Source of the DNA: Allantophomopsis cytisporea
Taxonomy: Eukaryota > Ascomycota > Leotiomycetes > Phacidiales > Phacidiaceae
Direction: 5' to 3'
Length of the DNA: 64,000 nucleotides
NCBI GenBank assembly: GCA_024752435.1
Contig: CP103031.1
Coordinates: 864,001-928,000, forward strand
Shown: positions 1 through 9,872 of the stretch, one piece after another
Numbering within the stretch: the stretch's first letter is position 1
How the letters are laid out: each line of letters opens with the position of its first letter
Translations under genes and position numbers: made by a program
The notes under the pieces: model-generated
The model's database searches: none
Told to the model about the DNA's origin: nothing
Seen by the model: the letters and a program-made list of their open reading frames with translations, nothing else

Positions 1-1256
1 AGAGGCTGTGGTACTCGCTTTGGTCTTGTGTGTAATGGTCTCGATGACTGATTTGGATGAAGCTAATTCTTCATTGCTAGATTTTACCGGATCGGTGAAT
101 TTGGAGGTTTCTGGTTTTTCCGTCGAGTCAGATTTCATTCGAGATATCTCAATCCTCTTAACATCTCTATTTGGAGTGCGGTTTCCAGTATCTGGAGCTG
201 CTCTGTGAATCAGCTCTTCCATTCAGTGAAATACCAAGCATATAATATACCTGTTATCTCTATAGTTCTCTTTGGCTTCTTCAAAAGATCACTGCCCTTT
301 TCTCGGGTTAACTCATCTCGCTTGGGGGACTCATCGAGGTAAGATGCCGGTTGCTTTCGGTTCTTTTCAATTTGACTCTTCGACCTCTTCAGATCCTCTT
401 CGTGGCTATGAACTTTAGTTTTCGAGGGTGAGCTTGATCTTGGCCTTGGGCCTTTCCCTTTTTTGTTTGTCGGAGCTTTGTTATTTTCATGCACTGATAA
501 TGATGGTTGGTTGGTCTTCGACTTCTCCGCAATAAGCTCTCCGCAGATGCGCAATCCTCTCTCGACCCAACTTGTCTGAAGCTTGTCTCGTTTCTTGCCG
601 CGTCTCAAGATTTCCAAGTTTTCCTTGTGTAACTCCTGCGCACGCAATAGGGATTTGAGGTCTTGAAGCGCTACCAGATTCAATGCCAGATTGTGTCGGG
701 TTATGAGAACATCATCATGATCTTCTCTGAGGTCTAGTTGCCGGACTGCGTAGTTCGTCTCGTACAACCTAGCCGCCTCCTTATATCTTCCGAGTTCGTG
801 ATAGTTCCCTGCAAGGTGATCTCTTACAGTTATGGTGTTATCGCTATCGTGTAGCCGCTCCTTTTGGCTGTCGAATTTCCTCCACGCTTTCAGGCTCTGC
901 TCATTCAACAGAGCCGCCGCACGATAATCTCCAGTGTTGTGCAAAGCATCAGCAAGGTCTTGTTGTATTTCAACAGTCTGTTTCGATTCCTTTACACCAT
1001 CCTTATATGTGAAATGTTGAAGAAGTTCTCGATTTACCGGAATAGCATCACTATACTTGCCGGCATCGTGTAAACAGCGAGCAAGACCAGATAGGCAGTC
1101 AATCGTTATTGAATCATCTTTCCTGAATTTTCCGTTACACCAATCAAGAGCAGACCTGTATGTCTTCGCGGCCTCTTCGAATTGGCCCTCTCTCTGTAGG
1201 TCAAATGCTGCTCTATATTTCTGATCAGCTTCCCTCTCAAGACTTCTGTCGGACAT
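1..1256 (-). CDS. TPR-repeat protein, partial (runs off left edge)
   Basis: Starts at 1256. The first ~215 residues are tetratricopeptide-type helical repeats of the kinesin-light-chain kind (repeated A-x-x-Y and L-A-x-x-L patterns, such as YRSALDW, LARCLHDAGKYSDA and LADALHNTGDYRAA), so it is probably a protein-protein interaction module. A Lys/Ser/Arg-rich low-complexity tail follows. Read straight through, the frame stops at 210, but an intron at 201-250 (donor GTATAT, acceptor ...CAGAG) joins it to a frame that stays open to base 1, so the C-terminus lies outside the window. The acceptor could instead be 2 bases earlier, but only 201 keeps the frame open. In fungi such TPR arrays are common in NLR-like proteins; no NTPase domain is visible here. 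Function unknown. Confidence 0.75.
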
Positions 1257-1646
1257 TATGATGTAAAGGTCTTTGCTTATACGTCGACTTATGGCCGTGA
1301 GATACCACAGATATTTATTGCCGGCTTTGAGAATCGAGAACTGTGCTCTGTATCAGTCGTGATGCGGCTTTCCCCGGTTCTCGTCGGGGTCATATCCATG
1401 TCACGATTATGCCATGCTACACCGATGGTCTACTATGAGAAACGCAAGGCTGACATACGGAATTATTGTTCATTGGCAATGAATAACATATGCGCATGTG
1501 TGGATGATTATATAAAATACTCTCGTTTTTCATTCATTTTTACAATATTACTTTTGGTCGTCGCTCACAATGCATGCTTACATATCTACTTTTTCGAGGT
1601 TGGCTTTTCTATGTAGCTGAGAATTTACTTCTTAGATAACTTTTCC
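1257..1646. promoter_or_regulatory. divergent intergenic region, TPR gene / membrane-protein gene
   Basis: A 390 bp AT-rich spacer between two divergently transcribed genes, presumably holding both promoters. A short open frame at 1359-1616 on the plus strand has a signal-peptide-like start, and a CTTAG acceptor-like site lies at 1634-1638, so an unrecognised 5' exon of the downstream gene cannot be excluded. No clear regulatory motif was found. Confidence 0.35.
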
Positions 1647-2506
1647 ATGACTTCCTTTCGACTTACGCAAAGAGCTGAGTCAACTCCTCAGACTTATGTT
1701 GTGACACTTGCGCTTACTCGCACGTCGTCGACCTTCACTACCGCGGTTCAGCTAGCTCCAACTTTGATCCTTAATAAAGAAAGCTCAAATGGAAGATCTT
1801 TATCACCGGGTATTATTGTTGGAGTTGCTTTTTCTGTTCTCGGGTTTCTCATAATTCTTGCTTTGATCTGTTATTGCTGGTTCCGAGCCCCCAGGTCAAA
1901 ACCTCCTTCAAGAGGTCTTTTGGGACACGACTCACCTTTGCCAGGAACATCTGGAAAGGCACGAGGGTTATTCCCGCGGTCAGCAGTCATAGATCGTGGT
2001 CATCGTCGTCGTCGAAGTAAGAATCAACCACGACATCCGGGGAAAGGTCAAAATGCCCCTCCACCACCACCACCACCACCACCACCTCCGGCCCCCCCTC
2101 CTGCACCCAATGCTCAGGATCCCGAGCCCTCAGCAGAGGCTACCCAACCACCATCAGCGCCCAGTGCGCAAAAACCTGAAAAATCGGGACCAAAACCCCG
2201 ACCAACTGTAACTGTAGCTACAAACCAAAACAAGCCCCTTGTAACGTATCCAGAAAAACTGACTGAGAAATAAATTTCTCCAAGCAGATCAGAACCTCGA
2301 AAAAACTTAAAGCCAAGACCAAAGTTAGCAGTAGGCATGGGCAAGGTCGGAACAGCCGTCGTGCCCATGGACGACAAAAGCAGCCGCCTAAATCAAGAAG
2401 TATCTTTGGGCCGTTCCAGCCGAAAAGACCTCGTAAGAGTGCAACTAAAAAGAAGCCCAAAAGTGAGAAGAAGGAGAAATCAGCTACTGCTGAGAAGGAG
2501 GGGTAG
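1647..2506 (+). CDS. single-pass membrane protein with proline-rich cytoplasmic tail
   Basis: Two exons, 1647-2240 and 2288-2506 (intron 47 bp, branch CTGAC, phase 0), giving 270 aa. A Ser/Thr-rich N-terminal part (residues 1-53) precedes one strong transmembrane helix at about 55-79 (IIVGVAFSVLGFLIILALI), followed by a basic, proline-rich tail with an uninterrupted run of 11 prolines and a Lys-rich C-terminus (KKKPKSEKKEK). This layout (short Ser/Thr ectodomain, one helix, disordered basic tail) recalls fungal Mid2/WSC-type or other wall-sensing proteins, but no named domain is visible and no cleavable signal peptide is seen; an upstream exon could supply one. The exon 2 frame was chosen because it alone stays open in phase. 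Function unknown. Confidence 0.6.
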
Positions 2507-2700
2507 ACGAGTCTGTAGTGAGGACTCTGTGCTTACATGCATGCGCGAGGTGCATATGCAGCACGCCTTTTTGGGTATCGCTGATATGGAGCCGAAGAAC
2601 ACAACCGACAGCCTCAACGATACTCGAAATAAGTCCACAGTCAATGCTAGACCGAAGACTCTTTCTCAAACAGCTCGTTGAACGACAGAACGCTGATATA

Positions 2701-3640
2701 ATGCCACAACGAAAGTCCTACTTTCTTATGCAAAATTTCGATAATCCACCAGATGGACCAGTTCGCCTAGGAAATATCATCACCTCACCATTCGAGCCTG
2801 AAGACTCTCTTTTTACCCCACATCTTCCGCCGTCACTCGTAGTCCACTCTACTACACATGATAATTGGCATGCGGAAATAAGCTCTTCATCGAATCACAG
2901 AGTCGGTTTATACACCAAATTTCTCGACACAATAACTGGAATCGGTGCCGATATCAGTATCTCAAGGCAAAATCTTGCTACTGACAGATACAAGTTCTCT
3001 CGGCTCGAAACTCACTTCTTTGTTCCAAGTGCCGAATTTGTGCACGATGTGATGGCCTATGAAAATGTTAGGGAGTTTTTGATCACGAATGGGTTCAAGC
3101 AGAATGTATACCTGATAACTGGAATCAAGATTGCATACGGGGCCAATGTCACGAGGTCAAATCTGAAGGGAAGGGGAGGAGCTTTCAAAGTTGGCATAGA
3201 TGGCACAGCAATAATGGCACCTGTTGACGCTGGGCCAGATATCAGTTTATCAAGAGAGGGTAAGAAGGAAATTGGGTTTGACAGTGGGGACTTTGTATTT
3301 GCTTATAGGTTAAGGGAAATATCTTACAAGAAGAAAGTGGTAAGATCGAAAGCCTTTGAAAAGGGGGCCTTGTTCAAACTTGAGAGAAATGCCGTAGAGT
3401 TGGAAAAAGAGGAGGTGGATACGACCCCAGCGGATATCGAGATAGTTGGTATTTCTGACGACGATGTTGGTGTGGAAGATGTAAATGCAAGAGGAGAGGT
3501 ATGCACGATCAAAGTTTCAGGGTCTCAGACGAATATAACAGGCTGACACTTTCATCCGATAGATTGTGGTCGATGGAGACGGAGATGTCTGCCATTGCAT
3601 TACTGCACCAGATGACGACGAGGACGCAGGGTCTGAGTAG
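2701..3640 (+). CDS. uncharacterised fungal protein, gasdermin-like layout (tentative)
   Basis: Exons 2701-3498 and 3563-3640 (intron 64 bp, phase 0); 291 aa from the ATG at 2701, chosen because the conserved-looking region starts there. The open frame extends upstream, but that part looks non-coding. No signal peptide or transmembrane helix. The body (about residues 5-220) looks like a compact alpha/beta domain with regularly spaced Gly/Asp-rich strands; the C-terminal ~55 residues are strongly acidic (Asp/Glu runs) and look disordered. I recognise the type as a widespread fungal hypothetical family. The order of short motifs (an early D-G-P segment, an L-E-T-x-x-F strand, a Y-x-I-T-G strand, a V-F-A-Y-R-L strand before a Lys-rich turn) recalls the pore-forming N-terminal domain of gasdermins followed by a removable tail. 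That comparison is inference from memory of the fold and needs a structure prediction. Confidence 0.6.
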
Positions 3641-3784
3641 GAGATCAGTTTTTCATTGACATAAGAGAGCTTGGAGTCAATGAGATTCAGTGACATTAGA
3701 TGGTCGATGACTCGGTTTGTACGTTCTTATATCACCTGTAGTGACACGCTGAACATTGATTAACATGACTTTTGAAAAAATGAA

Positions 3785-4618
3785 TCAAAATCCGTGGAGC
3801 GTAGTGCTCAATACCTGAGCGAATCCTTCCGCATCAGTCATGTAAGAGACATGTCCGCCGGGGAATCGCACGATGTCCTTTCCGATGGTGCCTGCAATAA
3901 CTGCAGTAGGTCCAACTCCCGGCCCATCACCCGACACAACGCCTGCACCAGGAATATACTTTTCTTTCTCTTTGATGATAACCCCCATATCCACTGGGGC
4001 TCCAGGGTATTGTCTCAACTCAAACTCGAGCCAAAACAGAGCATTAGCACGGATTTCATCACTACGTGTGATGTCCATACAATCAAGCATGGCGTCCGCA
4101 TCAGCGCCCTCGGACAAGCCACCCGTGAACGATACCATTGCAGCTTGGACGCCCTTCGATCTGTAAGTCTCATACACGTGCTGGAGAAGTCCCGTAGCCT
4201 TAAGGCTATACTCTTCAGGCAATAGAGTGAAAGAAGGCGGCTCGTAAGCGACAATAGCTTGCACGCTCTGCGGGTGACGTTCTAAGAGTTTCGTAGCTAC
4301 AATTGCTCCGGAAGAAGTCCCAAAGACAAAGGCTGGAGAACCTAGATGAGTGATGAGAGAGTAAGCATCATCCGCATCGGTTGACAAGCGGTTTGCGAAA
4401 TCTTGAGCGCCGATAAGAAGGCTCTTAGAGTAGCCACGGCGATCCCAGCATACGACTTTGAATTGAGCCGAAAGTAATTTGGCGACCTCGTGGAAGATCG
4501 ACCCACGACCATCAGCTCCGGGAATCATAACAAGAAGGGGTCCATTGCCGAAAACCTCGTAGTGCAATATGGCGCCTTTTACTTGATGAGTAGGCATGGT
4601 TAATGATAAGTTGGTCAA
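3785..4618 (-). CDS. alpha/beta-hydrolase
   Basis: Single exon, 277 aa. A complete alpha/beta-hydrolase fold is visible: an oxyanion-side turn P-G-A-D-G-R-G (33-39), the W-D-R-R-G-Y strand-turn (58-63), the nucleophile elbow G-T-S-S-G (100-104; Ser102), and a late catalytic His in G-G-H-V-S-Y (His256). No signal peptide, so probably cytosolic. The family covers esterases, epoxide hydrolases and C-C hydrolases, and the substrate cannot be told from sequence. It is convergent with the gene ending at 3640 and divergent, 100 bp apart, from the hypothetical gene at 4718, so the two may share a promoter. A second ATG 8 codons in (MPTHQ) is an alternative start. Confidence 0.88.
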   Translation of the reverse strand: MTNLSLTMPTHQVKGAILHYEVFGNGPLLVMIPGADGRGSIFHEVAKLLSAQFKVVCWDRRGYSKSLLIGAQDFANRLSTDADDAYSLITHLGSPAFVFGTSSGAIVATKLLERHPQSVQAIVAYEPPSFTLLPEEYSLKATGLLQHVYETYRSKGVQAAMVSFTGGLSEGADADAMLDCMDITRSDEIRANALFWLEFELRQYPGAPVDMGVIIKEKEKYIPGAGVVSGDGPGVGPTAVIAGTIGKDIVRFPGGHVSYMTDAEGFAQVLSTTLHGF

Positions 4619-4717
4619 TAATGTAGGCGTCTGACAGTTGTTGTTGAAATAAGAAGACGAAGAAAGTTTCTCGGAATATACAGGCAGCTATGGGAAGAAA
4701 CGTTAAAATGAATAGAC

Positions 4718-5439
4718 ATGCGGGTATCCAAATCTTTACATCCTACCCGATTTTTGATCACCATCCACTGTATAAAGGGACTGAAACCAGAATTTCCAAT
4801 GAGGAGATTTCGCCGGGTTAATCAGATACGAAGAAGTGGAGATCGGCATAAAAGCATTGTTGTGGGGCCGAGAGACTCTCTTGGGCAGTTGAGCCGAGTT
4901 GTGGATATCAACTCATCGACAATAAGACTATGGTATATTCATCAGACTCAGAGTCCAGCCATCAAAACTGAAAAGTCGACCACAAAATCATGGGCCTCAA
5001 AAGGATATATATCAGCCCAACCAAGTCGATATTTTCCTCGGAACGCGATATCCGGCATATATGCGGCGATCCGAGAGGCTTGAGAGTGTTTTTAGAATTG
5101 ACTATAACTTCATCTACAGAAGGGTTTGTTGTTTCAAAGAGTGTATTCACACAAGAGAAGCTCTTTAAAGCCAAGTCTTACAGACGTCCTTACGATCGAG
5201 ATTCGATGATAAAGTTTCTTCAGGGTTTCCAGCCACGAGATACTGAATATCCATGGGTTCCATTGTATCTACGAGGCAAACCACATACCTTCTCCTACCG
5301 GCCATCTGTCTCTGGAAATTGCGTGAGGCCATATGCATATGATAACCACCTGGCAGCCATACAAGCCGAGATCTTGAAAATGGACGAGATGTCCGTCAGT
5401 CGGCCAAAGAAGGCGAGAACGCGCCCTTTACACGTGTAA
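4718..5439 (+). CDS. hypothetical protein
   Basis: Proposed exons 4718-4932 and 5016-5439 (intron 83 bp, donor GTATAT, acceptor ATCAG, phase 2), giving 212 aa. The splice is supported by phase and because each frame is open only on its own side. The product is basic and soluble, with no signal peptide and no domain I recognise; the part from about residue 95 on (FLELTITSSTEGFVVSK, PRDTEYPWVPLYL) has protein-like composition. The initiator may instead be the ATG at 4799. It diverges from the hydrolase gene with only 100 bp between them. It could be a lineage-specific gene or a mis-spliced relic. Confidence 0.42.
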
Positions 5440-5461
5440 TTTTGTTTCAGAGGCAACGTAT

Positions 5462-5844
5462 TTAGATGTATGGTAGGCGGATGAATATCTTATCTGTGAG
5501 GCTCTGTACTTTGAGCAAAACATCCCTGGTTTCGTGAGCCGGAGAAGCGCAAGTATGGCTCATATCGCCAACGATCTGCTGCTCCAATCCTGACAACTGT
5601 GATTGATACTCGATTTCGGCCTTGGTTACTCTTAGTTGACTTCTCACATGCAAGGAATTTTGAAGTATTGAGAAGCCATACAAAGATCTACTGATGTTAG
5701 TAACACAGTGATAGTTTGAAAGATGAGGTAGTTGCGTACCCATACCGTAAACCGATTACTTTTATGTAACGATGAATCGAGCTTTATTACTTTAATCTGT
5801 ACGAAGGGAAACAACGTTGAGTCTATATTGTTGATGAAAAACAA
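5462..5844 (-). other. unresolved coding fragment with a plausible intron
   Basis: A minus-strand open frame at 5462-5743 ends in a protein-like stretch (SQLRVTKAEIEYQSQLSG, then a helical LLKVQSLTDKI). A textbook intron signal (GTATGG ... TTACTAACATCAG) lies at about 5692-5745, but the open frame on its upstream side (ATG at 5844) does not join in phase with the downstream frame. It is therefore either a decayed gene, a gene with another unseen exon, or chance. Convergent with the hypothetical gene ending at 5439. Confidence 0.25.
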
Positions 5845-6304
5845 CCTTGTGAACTACTTCACATATTCGATCAGAGATTCATGAATCTTTGCTGCTATGA
5901 AAGTTGTTCCTGATACTGGCGTCCGAGTGTAAGCAGGATAATGCTTGCAGGATCCTACCCCATCTCTCGGATTTGCTTCTTGATTGGTTCGCCTTTCATG
6001 TATTCCGAGGTTCTTTCATAAGTTATCTCGAGATTTGGCTAATGAAGTAACCGGAAAAGAGATGCAAGAAACGTCTAAATCTAAACAATCAGAATGCGGA
6101 TTGTCTACTAGAGGTCGTAGAATTTATGGTACTCACTGAGTCAGGAAATGGTTCTCCCGAGTTCAAACTTCTGGGTTATAATTCTTTCGTATCAGCCTAA
6201 TTCATGGTGTCTGACCTGATGCACGATGGTAGTGTTGAATAGACCGAAAACACCTGTGTATCTATAGCTAAGTCTTCAAGACACGAAAGAATATCTCATT
6301 TTGC

Positions 6305-6513
6305 AGCCATTATGTTTATGGTGCCCCAAAAAATCCGAAGAATACCTCTGTAAGAAGCATTCTAACAATGCACGGAAGAGAAGACGTGTAAAAAAGAGCG
6401 AACCAAGTCGAATAGCCAGATCTTTATTCACCTTTAAAAAGGCCTTGAATCTACTTGCTGATCCTCAAATCGCGGATGCCGTCTCACACCGCCTCGGCAG
6501 AATCAACAAATAG
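6305..6513 (+). other. candidate terminal exon, small basic Cys/His protein
   Basis: A plus-strand frame preceded by a clean acceptor (TCATTTTGCAG, ending at 6304). It encodes about 69 residues beginning with a C-x2-C-x8-C-x2-H arrangement (CLWCPKKSEEYLCKKH) and continuing as a Lys/Arg-rich helix. The C/H spacing could bind zinc, but that is speculative. An upstream frame around 6005-6122 (KLSRDLANEVTGKEMQ) also looks coding and ends at a GTACTC donor, but the phase does not match, so no full gene can be built. No ATG is seen for this exon. Confidence 0.28.
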
Positions 6514-6721
6514 GGCAAGATGCGCCCTTTGGGATTTTTGCGAAGTCACCTACGTACTCCGTACCTTTACTTACTGTTCACCGTATACGCAATCGATCTT
6601 CTATGTACTACTATCAATACTGCATAGCTATATGAGAGAAGTCCTATAGATAGTTAGGACAAAAGCCACTACGCAAGTCAAAAAGTACTTCCGGGGACTT
6701 TAGCTGTGAAGTTTATGAAGG

Positions 6722-7099
6722 ATGTTTCCTACACGGATGCTACAGGCTTGCCGCATAACGCTTTTCACTCGCGCCAATTGCCAACTATGTACAAACGCCA
6801 TTGATACACTTTCGAATGTGTGGGATGCACGGCCTTTCGTCTATCGGGAAGTGGATGTCATGAAGCCAGAGGGGAAGATATGGCGGGATCTCTACGAATT
6901 TGATACTCCAGTAGTTCGTATTACATTCCCACTGATGCATGGGCTGGAAAGCTAACCATTCGCCTTCATTTAGATCCACGTTTCCAAAGCTGAAAATGGT
7001 GACGAGGATGTCAAGCTCTCTGGGAAAGCTGTAAAGCTTATGCATAGGTTTACAGAAGAGCAAGTGAAGCTTAAAATGGACGAGATTGAGAATTCTTGA
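6722..7099 (+). CDS. glutaredoxin-like protein (DUF836 type)
   Basis: Exons 6722-6913 and 6974-7099 (intron 60 bp, phase 0), 105 aa. Thioredoxin fold of the small glutaredoxin-like DUF836 family: beta-strand R-I-T-L-F-T, then the redox motif C-Q-L-C (Cys20, Cys23), a helix, the strand F-V-Y-R-E-V-D-V, and the cis-Pro segment D-T-P-V (61-64) leading to I-H-V-S. Length matches yeast and fission-yeast relatives (about 110 aa). The donor could be GTTCGT at 6914 (chosen, keeps the conserved V) or GTAGTT at 6911. Likely a cytosolic or mitochondrial thiol-disulfide protein; the physiological partner is unknown for the family. Confidence 0.85.
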
Positions 7100-7717
7100 T
7101 AATCTGTTCATTAGGCGATCATTGGAACTGTATGTACTTAAGATATCGTTTGAAATATCCTCTGCTTTTTATGAGGCCTGTTATCTTCGGGAATAGCTCT
7201 GCTGTCTAGTTTCCGGGTGCGAATTGAAATCATATGGAGGAAGATTAGACCTCGCGTGATATCCTTCAAGAGGCAAGTAAGCTGAACACAATAGCTCTGT
7301 AGACTCTGTTAGTATTTAGGCAGTACGCTTTCTTCTAAGATCCCCGTTTCTCGAAATGGAAAATTAAATAGCTACTCCCTACGGTCAACATCAAATGACC
7401 AGCAGTTGTACAACACTTGGAGCAGACTCTCAATATCAATCAAAGGTCTAACAAACTTGACACAGATAGACTTGAGGTAAATACAACCAACAACTAAAGT
7501 TGTCTCTTTGTGGCAATCAATCAATTCATGAGAAACACACTTTCAGACTTGTGCACTATATCCTATGTGTTGCATTAATCTCAGACCTGAAAGACAAAGC
7601 CTGGCCACAACGATAGCCAAGTGCCGAAACAAATCACATCAAAAAGCCACCAATTACGAATTATATTCTTTATGCGTAGATAGATCAAAAACACAATCAA
7701 CTTAACTCTCGCATGCG
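7100..7717. other. intergenic, no gene seen
   Basis: A 618 bp AT-rich spacer between the convergent glutaredoxin-like and permease genes; it should hold both 3' ends. No open frame of note and no repeat recognised. Confidence 0.5.
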
Positions 7718-9830
7718 TTACGTTCTCAGCCAAATTCTCTTCACAAGCCCTGCACTCTTAAGCTCGATACTCTGACTATTTCCCGTAGGATCCTCATCTT
7801 CTAGGTCAAGGTCTCTCCAAAATTGCGCTTTCTCAGTCATCGGCATGTGATACACTAGTTTGTATCCCAGAAATAGTGCTGCAAATAGAACAGGCTGTGG
7901 GGTTCGAGGTTAAGAACGATGAACTTAGGGGTGGGAATGGAAGATAAACATACAGCAAAATAAGCTTCGAGGAGCAAGTAGAAAGCTTTCACACCCGGTA
8001 CTCCATTGTGAATTTGTAAGAAAACATGCCAACCATTGAATAGGATGAAGAGGGAGCAAGAGATGATGCCAAAGTAAGCGATAGAGGGTTGGCGTGGGAC
8101 GCGATAATATCTGCTCTTATATTCATCGCCGTCTCGCAGAATTCGGATCCTAATTCAATTCAGTACCAGTTTTCATAAATCTGAGTGGGAAGCATACGCG
8201 CTCCTGAACCGTGTAAAAGTGTAACATTCGGCAACATATACGCAAAGAATTGCAATGGTAGAGATCTGACTGAAGACGTCGAGAGCCACATGAGACTTCC
8301 CTTGCCATCTAAATCAAAATCAACATTAGTTGTATTCTTAAGTTTAAACCTGAAGATTCTTACACGGCGGTTAGTGCAAGCAATCCCGGAGCAAAGCTGG
8401 CAACAATGGCGGCTACAGGCGTGCCGTTGAGGCTTGTGCGACCGAGTGTTCTACGAACCCAACGGATATCGCTATTACTTGATAGAGCGAATAGTGTCCG
8501 CGAGGAGACGAAGACGTTTGTATTGCTGTGAGCAAATCAGTAAGGCGAGTTCATGAGATATACTCAGTGCTTACGCTGTGGTCCAAGCTGAGATAATGAA
8601 CAGCGCATTCATCGCCTCTGCCAACCGCTCTGGCAATTTCCCCTTTGTAGATTTGACGGCAATGATAAAAGGAGAATCTCCATTCCCCAGCGTGGTCCCC
8701 GTTGTTGTGCCGTTTTGTTCTTGCAGGCTTTGATTGTTATAAGGAACGTTGAAACTGACGAGAATTGTCGAAATCACATAGAGAAAGATAGTGACTAGGT
8801 ATGTCCATCTTGACGCCCATGGAAGATCCCTTCTGGGATATTTCGATTCACCAGCTGCGATGATAATGATTTCAACCCCAATATAAGCGTATCCTGCCAG
8901 TGTAATGCTAGACCTATACGCAAGTTCTATTATTTGTGGGTTTATTTGGGAGGTGACTGTCACCTACCAGATTCCTAAAAATGCCCCCCAACCTCCAGGT
9001 ATGTCTAGATTTGTGTCTGGAGGCACATCCGAATAAAACCCCGAACTATTGTAACCTGGAGTAAACAAATACTCGCTTTCCCAGTATTCTGCATGGTTGC
9101 CATTGACTAGTATAGTATTAGCATATTAGAGTTTATTTCATCGGACTTCCTTACTAAAGATTACACAGATCATGACGGCCCACAGCATAATAACAACTGA
9201 TAATTTGAACCATTTTACAATCCATTCTAAGGCACCATACCACTTCTGAAGTGAGCACTCAATTCGGTATGAAATAGAAATATGGTACTTACCCGAATCC
9301 CACCGTAGATATTCGAGCTTCCAATAGTAATCATGATTAAGACGAGAATGCCAGCGGTATGAGAAGCTTGAGGAAAATTGAACAGCTGGCTAGCTGTTAC
9401 CAAAAGTGTGATGAAGCTCGTAGTATATGATAGCCAGTAGATAACGCCTACGGCAAAACCCAACGCTGGGTCAACATAACGTTGTGGGTATTCGAATATA
9501 GCGCCGGGTGTGCTTCGAATCGAAACCATTTCGCTCAAACATAGCATAACAGATGTGACCATAAGTCCAGCAACCGTATAAGCTATGACCGCTCCTAGGG
9601 ATCCTGCCAATCCGATAATGACACCTGCGCGAATGAACAGTCCCATGCCAATCGTGGCAGATATGGCGATACCTGTTGAAGTGGTCAGACTATATAGGTT
9701 CGAAGAATTCAAGAGTCTTGCCCGTGATATGGGGCCGCAAAAGTGCCCGATCTAGCAATTCATTACTCATTAACCTCTTAAAGAACTTGACGCGCTCCGA
9801 ATGATTTCCATTTGGAAGGATTTCGCTCAT
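7718..9830 (-). CDS. amino-acid permease (APC superfamily), one apparent frameshift
   Basis: Nine exons by phase: 9830-9293 (with a break), 9245-9155, 9106-8968, 8913-8575, 8525-8364, 8308-8198, 8149-7954, 7894-7718; introns 47-59 bp, each with good signals (eight contiguous segments, the first interrupted). Product about 583 aa with ~12 hydrophobic helices; the first contains I-G-M-G-L-F, the substrate-site glycine motif of APC transporters. Typical fungal plasma-membrane amino-acid transporter; substrate unknown. Anomaly: the N-terminal frame (MSEIL..., from 9830) and the transporter body are one base out of register at the G triplet at 9721-9723. No intron fits between them, and removing one base restores a phase-perfect 584-codon frame. 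Either a real inactivating mutation or an assembly error. The start at 9830 is preferred over the upstream in-frame ATG at 9872. Confidence 0.85.
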
Positions 9831-9872
9831 GATTCTGGATAGCAGGCTGAGCCTTGTGTGGCGATGAATCAA

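Noticed and set aside
1996..2211. Open frame with a run of histidines, apparently a His-rich metal-binding protein
   Set aside because: It is the shifted frame of the CCA repeat that codes for proline in the real gene at 1647-2506.
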